Source: JACCTU01 sp963769665
GTDB taxonomy: Bacteria; Actinomycetota; Thermoleophilia; Gaiellales; Gaiellaceae
Assembly: GCA_963769665.1 (NCBI GenBank)
Contig: CAVYMQ010000002.1
Coordinates: 124,001-188,000, forward strand
Direction of reading: 5' to 3'
DNA length: 64,000 bases
In this document: piece by piece, positions 57,771 to 64,000 of the stretch
Position numbering within the stretch: the first letter of the stretch is position 1
How the letters are laid out: each line of letters begins with the position of its first letter
Made by a program: the position numbers and the translations under genes
The notes under the pieces: model-generated
The model's input: the letters and a program-made list of their open reading frames with translations, nothing else
Databases searched by the model: none
What the model was told of the DNA's origin: nothing

Positions 57771-58483
57771 CCGCGGTAGCGGCAGAGCGAGCGACCGTGC
57801 TCGTGCTCGACGACGTCCACTGCTACCTGGGCGAGTCGCACGTCCTGCAGGGAGTCTCGTTCGAGGTCGCGGAAGGGACGGTCACGGCACTGCTCGGCCG
57901 CAACGGCGTGGGCAAGACGACGACGCTCCGCGGGATCATGGGCCTCGTCCCGCGTCGCGGGAAGATCGAGCTCGGCGGCGAGGACATCCGGAAGCTGCCC
58001 ACGCACTCGGTCGTGCGGCGGGGCGTCGGCTACGTGCCGGAGGACCGCGACGTCTTCGCCGGGTTGAGCGTCGAGGAGAACCTTCGCCTCGCCGAGCGCG
58101 ACGACGAGCCGCGCTACGACCTGGTCTACGACCTCTTTCCCGAGCTGCGCGAGCGCGGACGCCAGCGCGCCGGGACGCTCTCCGGCGGGCAGCAGCAGAT
58201 GCTTGCAATCGCCCGAGCGCTGCTGAACGACAACCGTCTGCTCCTGATCGACGAGCCGACGAAGGGGCTCGCACCGTTTCTCGTCACGCAGGTCGCCGAC
58301 GTGCTTGAGCGCGCGAGCGAGTTCGCCACAATCCTGCTCGTCGAGCAGAACCTCGGCGTGGTGCGGCGGATCGCACGCGACGCGGTCGTGCTCGACCAGG
58401 GACGCGTCGTCCATCGCGGCGACGCGCGTGCACTGCTCGCCGACCCGGCGCAGGTGCGCCGCTTCCTCGGGGTCGCCGGATGA
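57767..58483 (+). CDS. LIV-type ABC importer ATPase (LivF-like)
   Basis: 238 residues, GTG start (GTGA overlap). Walker A GRNGVGKTTTLRG, VPEDRDVFAGLSVEENL, signature LSGGQQQMLAIARAL, Walker B LLLIDEPTKGLAP and VEQNLG. Typical LivF, with the extra DVF element seen in importers for amides and aromatic acids. It overlaps the permease ATG by 4 bases. Confidence 0.93.
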   Translation: MTAVAAERATVLVLDDVHCYLGESHVLQGVSFEVAEGTVTALLGRNGVGKTTTLRGIMGLVPRRGKIELGGEDIRKLPTHSVVRRGVGYVPEDRDVFAGLSVEENLRLAERDDEPRYDLVYDLFPELRERGRQRAGTLSGGQQQMLAIARALLNDNRLLLIDEPTKGLAPFLVTQVADVLERASEFATILLVEQNLGVVRRIARDAVVLDQGRVVHRGDARALLADPAQVRRFLGVAG

Positions 58484-59376
58484 GCACCTTCGTGCTGCTC
58501 ACGATCACGGGCCTGGGGCTCGGCGCGATGTATTTCCTGATCGCGTCGGGGTTGTCGCTCATCTACGGGCTGATGGGCGTCCTCAACTTCGCGCACGGCG
58601 CGTTCCTCTCCGTCGGCGCGTACGCGGCGTGGTGGCTCTCCGACCGGCTGGCGGGGACGATCGAATCGGTGCTGCCGCGCTTCTTGCTCGCGAGCCTGTT
58701 CGGGCTGATCGTCGGCGGCGTGCTCGCGGTGCTCGTCGAGCTCGTGCTGATCCGGCCGCTCTACCTGCGGCACATCGAGCAGGTGCTCGTGACCGTCGGC
58801 CTGTCGCTCGCCCTGGTCGCGCTGCTGCAGGGGATCTGGGGGCCGACGGAGCGGATCTTCGAGGTGCCGGGCTGGCTCTATGAGACGACCTCGGTTCTCG
58901 GCGCAGAGGTCCCGAACGACCGCTTCGTCGAGATCGGCGTCGCGGTGGCGGTGCTGATCGGCTTGCTCGCGTTTCTCCGCTACACGCGCTACGGCCTGAT
59001 CATCCGTGCGGGTGTCGAGAACCGCGCGATGGTGACGGCGCTGGGGATCGACGTGCGCAAGGCGTTCACGCTCGTCTTCGCGCTCGGCGGAATCGCCGCA
59101 GCGCTCGCAGGCGTGCTGTCCGGCGTGTACTTCGGCGCGATCGACCCGGAGCGCGGCACGTCGCTGCTGATCTTCGCCTTCATCGTCGTCGTGATCGGCG
59201 GGCTCGGCTCGATCTCGGGCTCCGCTATCGCTGCCGTCATCGTGGGGCTGACGCAGCAGTACGCGAACTACTACGCGTCGTCCGGCGTCGGCGACCTCGC
59301 CGTGATCATGCTGCTCGCGCTGACGTTGCTCATCCGTCCGAGCGGGCTCGCGGGCAAATGGCAGCTGGCGCATTGA
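58480..59376 (+). CDS. LIV-type ABC importer permease (LivH-like)
   Basis: 298 residues. LGAMYFLIASGLSLIYGLMG and LNFAHGAFLSVGAYAAWWL are LivH hallmarks; RYTRYGLIIRAGVENRAMVT is the coupling loop. About eight transmembrane helices. The stop overlaps the next TTG. Confidence 0.93.
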   Translation: MSTFVLLTITGLGLGAMYFLIASGLSLIYGLMGVLNFAHGAFLSVGAYAAWWLSDRLAGTIESVLPRFLLASLFGLIVGGVLAVLVELVLIRPLYLRHIEQVLVTVGLSLALVALLQGIWGPTERIFEVPGWLYETTSVLGAEVPNDRFVEIGVAVAVLIGLLAFLRYTRYGLIIRAGVENRAMVTALGIDVRKAFTLVFALGGIAAALAGVLSGVYFGAIDPERGTSLLIFAFIVVVIGGLGSISGSAIAAVIVGLTQQYANYYASSGVGDLAVIMLLALTLLIRPSGLAGKWQLAH

Positions 59377-60440
59377 GACGCGCGGCCGGCATCGTCTTCG
59401 CGCTCGCCGTGCTCGTGTTTCTCGCGGCGGTGCCGACGCTCTCGTGGGACACGCACGGCATCTTCTCGTCGCCGCTCGACAGCCCTGGGACGCTGACGCT
59501 GCTCGGCCTCTGTCTGATCTTCGCGGGCGTGGCGATGAGCTACGACCTGCTTTTCGGGCACACCGGGCTGCTCTCGTTCGGCCACGCCCTCTACTTCGCG
59601 GCGGGCGTCTACGTCATGGCGATCGCGCTCGAGCGCTGGGAGCTCTGGCAGGCGGTCCTGGTGACGCTCGCGGTCGGGCTGGTGCTGCCGATCGTCGTCG
59701 GCTCGGTCAGCCTGCGCGTGAGCGGGATCGCCTTCGCGATGGTCACGCTCGCGTTCGCGCAGGCAGGCGTCGTGCTCGTGCAGAAGAACCCGAACAACCT
59801 GACCGGTGGGGAGGAGGGGCTGCCGCTCGCGTACGAGAAGCTCCCGTCCTCGCTCGTCGGCGTCGTGAACACGAAGCACCTCTACTGGCTCGCACTCGGG
59901 TACCTCGTGTTCGTCGTGCTCGTCGTCCGCTGGTCGCTCGCGTCGTCGCCCGGGCACGTCTGGCGTGCAATTCGCGAGAACGAGCAGCGCGTCGAGGTGA
60001 TCGGCCTTCGGCCGTTCGCGTTCAAGCTTCTGTCGTTCGCGATCGCGTCGTTCCTCGCGACGCTCGGCGGGATCGTCTACCTGCTGTTGCTCGGGACCGG
60101 TGCGTCGCCGCAGGTCGTCTCCGCGTCGTTCACCTTGTCGCTGCTCGTGATGGTCGTGATCGGTGGCACGGGCACACTCTGGGGACCGATCCTCGGCGCG
60201 TTCCTCTACACCTTCCTCGACCAGCGCCTGCCGGCGTTCGTCGACAACGAGCGGATCCAGGATCTGCCGTCCGTGCTCCGTGTCCCGCTCTCGGAGCCGC
60301 TCTTCGTGCTCGGCGTGCTCTTCATCCTGATCGTCTTCTTCCTGCCCGGCGGGCTTGCGGGAATCGGTGGGCGCGGACGCCGGCGCGGCCTGCGTCTCCT
60401 CGAGCACCGCGTCGGGCGCGAGGCGGAGGCCGGAGCATGA
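59373..60440 (+). CDS. LIV-type ABC importer permease (LivM-like)
   Basis: 355 residues from TTG 59373 (TTGA overlap, the dominant style in this operon); ATG 59358 would add five residues. SYDLLFGHTGLLSFGHALYF and GSVSLRVSGIAFAMVTLAFA are LivM signatures, and HVWRAIRENEQRVEVIGLRP is the coupling loop. The last 30 residues are Arg/Gly-rich and cytoplasmic. Confidence 0.92.
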   Translation: MRRAAGIVFALAVLVFLAAVPTLSWDTHGIFSSPLDSPGTLTLLGLCLIFAGVAMSYDLLFGHTGLLSFGHALYFAAGVYVMAIALERWELWQAVLVTLAVGLVLPIVVGSVSLRVSGIAFAMVTLAFAQAGVVLVQKNPNNLTGGEEGLPLAYEKLPSSLVGVVNTKHLYWLALGYLVFVVLVVRWSLASSPGHVWRAIRENEQRVEVIGLRPFAFKLLSFAIASFLATLGGIVYLLLLGTGASPQVVSASFTLSLLVMVVIGGTGTLWGPILGAFLYTFLDQRLPAFVDNERIQDLPSVLRVPLSEPLFVLGVLFILIVFFLPGGLAGIGGRGRRRGLRLLEHRVGREAEAGA

Positions 60441-61219
60441 GCGCGACGTTTGCGGACAGCGCCGGAGTGCGAATCGCGTACGAGTCGCTCGGCGAAGGTC
60501 CGGCGCTTCTGCTCATGCAGGGGATCGGGTACGCGCGCTGGAGCTGGGACCCGGTCGTCCCCGCCCTCGCCGAGCGGTTCCGAGTGCTGAACTTCGACAA
60601 CCGCGGGATCGGCGAGAGCGACGTGCCGCCTCCGCCGTACACCGCGCGCCAGCTCGCCGAGGACGGCATCGCGGTGCTCGACGACGCGGGTGTCGAGCGG
60701 GCCCACGTCGTCGGTGCGAGCCTCGGAGGAATGGCCGCGCAGGAGCTCGTCGCGGCTTTCCCCGACCGCGTCGATCGGCTCGTGCTCGCGTGCACCACGC
60801 CCGGCGGCACCGGCGCGCTGCCGATGCCCGCACAGACGGTCGCGCTCATGCAGGAGGCCGCCGCGCTTGCGCCCGAGGTCGCGATGCGGCGCTTCGTCGA
60901 GAACGCGCTCGCGCCGAACGCCGAGGCGTCGCTCGTTGACGACCTCTATGCGCGGCGGGTCGCCAACCCGCCCGACCCGATCGGGTGGCAGGGCCAGGCC
61001 GCCGCGGGGATGGGCTTCGACGGCTTCCGGCTCGAGATCGCCGCGCCGACGCTGATCCTCCACGGCACGGAGGACGCCGTCGTCGATCCGGGCAACGCAG
61101 CGCTGCTCGCGGAGCGGATCCCCGGCGCGCGCGTCGAACTCTTCTCAGGGTGCGGACACCTCTTCTTCTGGGAGCAGCCGGAGCGCTTCGCCGACACCGT
61201 CGCGGAGTTCCTGGCATGA
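60437..61219 (+). CDS. Alpha/beta hydrolase
   Basis: 260 residues, ATGA overlap with the permease. Complete triad: nucleophile in GASLGGMAAQ, acid in HGTEDAVVDP and His in GCGHLFFWE; oxyanion region LLLMQGIGYARWSW. Of the 3-oxoadipate enol-lactonase/esterase type. Sitting between an importer and an acyl-CoA ligase, it probably opens an ester or lactone to give the acid that is then activated. No membrane or export signal. Confidence 0.87.
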   Translation: MSATFADSAGVRIAYESLGEGPALLLMQGIGYARWSWDPVVPALAERFRVLNFDNRGIGESDVPPPPYTARQLAEDGIAVLDDAGVERAHVVGASLGGMAAQELVAAFPDRVDRLVLACTTPGGTGALPMPAQTVALMQEAAALAPEVAMRRFVENALAPNAEASLVDDLYARRVANPPDPIGWQGQAAAGMGFDGFRLEIAAPTLILHGTEDAVVDPGNAALLAERIPGARVELFSGCGHLFFWEQPERFADTVAEFLA

Positions 61220-62652
61220 GCGGGCGGCTGACTCTCGGACGCTGGCTCGCGGACCGCGCGCGCACGACGCCCGATCGCGTGGCGATCGACTACCACGACC
61301 GCGAGCTCGACTACCGCGAGCTGGACGACGCGGCGACTCGCTTCGCGTCGTCGTTCGTCGAGCGAGGGCTCCAACGAGGCGACCGCGTCGCGACGCTGAC
61401 CGGGAACACGCCGGAGCACGTCGCGATCTTCTTCGCCTGCGCGCGGCTCGGGCTGATCCTCGCGCCGCTCAGCTGGCGCCTGAGCGCCCCCGAGCTCGCG
61501 TATCAGCTCGAGGATTCGGAGCCGGCGTTGTTCCTCGCCGAGCCCGAGTACGCGGAGCTGGCCGAGGCGACAGGCCACTCGTTCGGGCCGTTGACGATCC
61601 CTACCGTCGACGGCACACCAGAAGACGTTGCGCAGGACGACGACCCATTGCTGCTCGTCTACACGTCGGGCACGACCGGCAAGCCGAAGGGCGCGCTCCT
61701 CACGCACGCGAACTGCTTCTGGACGAACGTCGGCTTCGACGTCGCGACCGGCATCTCCGGTGACGACGTCGTCCTGCAGGTGCTCCCGCAGTTCCACTGC
61801 GGCGGGTGGAACGTCCAGGCGCTGCTCTCGTGGTGGAAGGGCGCGCGCGTCGTGCTCGAGCGCACGTTCGAGCCCGACCGCTGCCTCGAGCTGATCGAGA
61901 GCAAGCGGATCACGACGACGATGGGCGTTCCCGCGAACTACCTCTTCATGTCGCAGTCGCCACGGTTCGCCACCGCGGACCTCTCTTCTCTGCGTCGCGC
62001 GGTCGTCGGCGGCGCGTCGATGCCGGTCGCGCTGCTCGAGACCTGGCGCGAGCGGGGCGTCGAGATCGTGCAGGGCTACGGCCTGACCGAGGCGGCTCCG
62101 AACGTGCTCTGCCTTCCGCCGGAGGATGCGGTGCGCAAGGCCGGCTACGCAGGCAAGCCGTATCCGCAGGTCGAGGTCTCGCTCTCGGACGAGAACGAGC
62201 TGCTCGTGCGCGGCCCTAATGTCTTCGCCGGCTACTGGCGTAACCCCGAAGCGACCGAGGAGACGATGGTCGACGGCTGGCTGCGCACCGGTGACCTCGC
62301 GGAGCGAGACGACGAGGGCTTCTACCGGATCAGCGGCCGGCTCAAGGAGATGTACATCTCGGGCGGCGAGAACGTCTACCCGGCCGAGGTCGAGGACGCC
62401 TTGCTGTCGCTTGACGGCATCGCTGACGCTGCGGTGCTCGGAGTGCCCGACGAGCGCTGGGGTGAGGTGGGCGCCGCGTTCGTGGTGCTCGAGCCCGGCG
62501 CGACGCTCTCCGCCGAGGATGTCCTCGAGGCGTGCCGCACGCGGCTCGCGCGCTTCAAGGTCCCCGCCTCCGTGCGCTTCCTCGACGAGCTCCCGCGCTC
62601 GGGGATGAACAAGGTGCTGAAGGACGAGCTGCGCGCGGGGGTGCCGGCGTGA
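61216..62652 (+). CDS. Acyl-CoA synthetase (AMP-forming)
   Basis: 478 residues, ATGA overlap with the hydrolase. ANL motifs: YTSGTTGKPKGALL, YGLTEAAPNV, DGWLRTGDLAE, GRLKEMYISGGENVYPAEVE and the A10 lysine in SGMNKVLKDEL. PQFHCGGWNVQALLSWWKG is typical of the fatty-acid/aromatic acid FadD-K-like group. It would activate the acid released by the co-encoded hydrolase. Its stop overlaps the TetR GTG. Confidence 0.92.
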   Translation: MSGRLTLGRWLADRARTTPDRVAIDYHDRELDYRELDDAATRFASSFVERGLQRGDRVATLTGNTPEHVAIFFACARLGLILAPLSWRLSAPELAYQLEDSEPALFLAEPEYAELAEATGHSFGPLTIPTVDGTPEDVAQDDDPLLLVYTSGTTGKPKGALLTHANCFWTNVGFDVATGISGDDVVLQVLPQFHCGGWNVQALLSWWKGARVVLERTFEPDRCLELIESKRITTTMGVPANYLFMSQSPRFATADLSSLRRAVVGGASMPVALLETWRERGVEIVQGYGLTEAAPNVLCLPPEDAVRKAGYAGKPYPQVEVSLSDENELLVRGPNVFAGYWRNPEATEETMVDGWLRTGDLAERDDEGFYRISGRLKEMYISGGENVYPAEVEDALLSLDGIADAAVLGVPDERWGEVGAAFVVLEPGATLSAEDVLEACRTRLARFKVPASVRFLDELPRSGMNKVLKDELRAGVPA

Positions 62653-63269
62653 CCGAGACCGCCCTCCCGCTCGGCGCCGACGGCCGCACGCTCTCCGGCC
62701 GCGGCGTGCGCACGCGCGGTCGCCTGCTCGAGGCGGCGGAGCAGATCTTCGCGGACGTCGGCTTCCACGAGGCGTCGATCGTGAAGATCACCGAGGCCGC
62801 GGGCGTCGCGCAGGGCACCTTCTACCTCTACTTCGAGAGCAAGAAGCAGATCTTCGACGAGCTCGTCCGCGACCTGAACAGCCGTGTGCGCCACGCGATG
62901 AAGGAAGCGTCGTCCAAGGGCACCACGCGAGTGGAGGCAGAGGTGCTCGGCTTCGCCGCGTACTTCCGCTTCACCAGCGAGCACAAGGCGCTGTACCGGA
63001 TCATCCGGCAGGCGGAGTTCGTCTCCCCCGAGATGCTTCGCTACCACTACGACCGGCTCTCCGAAGGCTACGTCGAAGGGCTTCGCGAAGCGGTCGAGTC
63101 GGGCGAGATCGGCGACGTCGACCCGAAGGTCACCGCGTGGGCGCTGATGGGGATGGGCGAGCTGATCGGCCTGCGCTGGATCCTGATGGAGAACCGCGAC
63201 AAGATGCCGAAGTCGGTTCTCGACGAGCTCGAGCGGATCATCGCCTGCGTGCTCGAGGCTCCCTCGTGA
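62649..63269 (+). CDS. TetR-family regulator
   Basis: 206 residues, GTG start. The helix-turn-helix is at about 22-68 (RGRLLEAAEQIFADVGFHEA, KITEAAGVAQGTFYLYFESK). The C-terminal helices form a ligand pocket and dimer interface. As an internal gene of the importer/ligase operon it probably represses that operon and is released by the acid or its CoA ester. The GAGACC-7-GGTCTC dyad at 55779 is its likely site. Confidence 0.9.
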   Translation: MTETALPLGADGRTLSGRGVRTRGRLLEAAEQIFADVGFHEASIVKITEAAGVAQGTFYLYFESKKQIFDELVRDLNSRVRHAMKEASSKGTTRVEAEVLGFAAYFRFTSEHKALYRIIRQAEFVSPEMLRYHYDRLSEGYVEGLREAVESGEIGDVDPKVTAWALMGMGELIGLRWILMENRDKMPKSVLDELERIIACVLEAPS

Positions 63270-64000
63270 CGGTCGGGATCGCGGCGAGCGCCGCCTACCT
63301 GCCCGAGCGGTGGATGACCGCGGCCGAGATCTCGGACGCGAGTGGGATCCCGGAGCAGGTGCTCGTCGAGAAGTTCGGCCTGCGCGGGAAGCACATCGCG
63401 GCTCCCGACGAGCACGTCAGCGATCTCTGCGTGTCCGCGGCAACTCGTCTCATCGAAGAGCGCGGCGTCGATCCCGCGGGGATTGACGCGGTCGTCTACT
63501 TCGGCTCGATGTGGCGCGACTACGCGGTCTGGCAGGCCGCGCCGTGGATCGCGCACCGCCTCGGCTGCGTGAACGCGCTCGCGCTCGAGTACGCGAACGT
63601 CTCGTGCGGCGGCCCGATGGCGCTGCGGCTCGCGCGCAACTACCTCGTCGGGGACGACGGCCTGCGCAGCCTCATGCTCGTCGGCGCCTCGCGGGAGTCG
63701 TACCTCCTCGACTACGAGAACGAACGCTCGCGGTTCATGTTCAACTTCGGCGACGGCGCGGTGGCGATGCTCCTGCAGCGCGACGCGCCTGCCAACGAGC
63801 TGCTCGCCTCGCACGCGATCACGGACGGCTCGCTCTCACTGCAGGTGAAAGTGCCATCGGGCGGAAGCGTCGACATGAACGGCGGCTACCGGTTCCTCGA
63901 CGTTGCTGATCCGTCCGTGATGAAGGAGCGGCTCGACGAGGTCAGCCTGCCGAACTTTGTCCGCGTTGCGGAAGGCGCGCTCGAGCGCTCGGGCGCCACG
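63266..64000 (+). CDS. KAS III-like condensing enzyme (3' partial)
   Basis: 245 residues to the window edge; GTG overlaps the TetR stop by 4 bases. Thiolase-fold initiation enzyme of the FabH/HMG-CoA synthase-like group: IAASAAYLPERWMTAAEISD, EKFGLRGKHIA, nucleophile C114 in YANVSCGGPMAL and NFGDGAVAMLL. The catalytic His and Asn lie beyond the end. In catabolic clusters such proteins often work with a DUF35/OB-fold partner, which should be sought just downstream. It may make or cleave a 3-ketoacyl-CoA. Confidence 0.85.
   Translation, partial: MTVGIAASAAYLPERWMTAAEISDASGIPEQVLVEKFGLRGKHIAAPDEHVSDLCVSAATRLIEERGVDPAGIDAVVYFGSMWRDYAVWQAAPWIAHRLGCVNALALEYANVSCGGPMALRLARNYLVGDDGLRSLMLVGASRESYLLDYENERSRFMFNFGDGAVAMLLQRDAPANELLASHAITDGSLSLQVKVPSGGSVDMNGGYRFLDVADPSVMKERLDEVSLPNFVRVAEGALERSGAT

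Noticed and set aside
1..64000. tRNA, rRNA, CRISPR array, prophage or transposase genes
   Set aside because: No repeat arrays, no cloverleaf or T-loop-like sequences and no transposase or phage domains were seen when reading both strands; short RNAs could still be missed by eye.

Overview
The window is GC-rich (about 70 percent by eye), densely packed chromosomal DNA with frequent GTG and TTG starts, 1-4 bp start/stop overlaps and almost no intergenic space. An LCP-family protein, an F420-type luciferase-like oxidoreductase, a DevS/DosS-like kinase, an AlkZ-like winged-helix protein, a GNAT/acyl-CoA-synthetase fusion and many acyl-CoA dehydrogenases, ligases and LIV-type importers together suggest a soil actinobacterium. 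The class Thermoleophilia (Gaiellales/Solirubrobacterales) is my best guess, by inference only. I see no rRNA, tRNA, CRISPR array, phage or transposase. No stretch over about 190 bp lacks a gene.

Layout. 1-12 kb: end of a molybdenum hydroxylase, double VOC protein, membrane M23 peptidase, methyltransferase, OmpR-type two-component system, Tat-type intradiol dioxygenase, SGNH hydrolase, LCP protein, two tandem MDR reductases. 12-24.7 kb: acyl-CoA catabolism (MaoC hydratase, acyl-CoA ligases, SDRs, thioesterases, a heteromeric-type acyl-CoA dehydrogenase pair, zinc ADH, quinone oxidoreductases). 23.5-28 kb: an acyl-CoA dehydrogenase, LLM oxidoreductase, APH-type kinase, LvaB-like small protein, histidine phosphatase and SnoaL-like protein. 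This looks like a split bacterial counterpart of the ACAD10/11 or LvaABC route for 4-hydroxyacyl-CoA. 28-31 kb: hydrolase, thiolase and acyl-CoA dehydrogenase operon. 31-35.7 kb: a complete LIV-type importer on the minus strand, closed by an intrinsic terminator.

35.8-46.3 kb: zinc ADH, PatA-like fusion, NarL-type two-component system with DosS-like GAF domains, then a NirK-like cupredoxin, a DsbA-like thioredoxin and a VKOR-like protein in one operon, and an AlkZ-like protein. 46.3-54.5 kb: an amino-sugar operon with a GntR/UTRA regulator, a fusion of an unrecognised TIM-barrel-like domain to a MurNAc-6-phosphate etherase, NagA, a SIS deaminase/isomerase, and a sugar ABC importer (binding protein and two permeases). 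DasR/NagR-like operator candidates lie before the regulator and before the importer. The chemistry would run MurNAc-6-P to GlcNAc-6-P to GlcN-6-P to fructose-6-P, but no sugar kinase or importer ATPase is present.

54.5-64 kb: an MFS transporter inactivated by internal deletion plus frameshift, then a second LIV-type importer co-transcribed with an alpha/beta hydrolase, acyl-CoA ligase, TetR regulator and a KAS III-like enzyme cut by the window end. A promoter and a dyad that could be the TetR operator precede it. The points most worth following up are the TIM-barrel/MurQ fusion, the split hydroxyacyl-CoA kinase cluster, the mini acyl-CoA dehydrogenase, and three binding proteins that all lack a lipobox.
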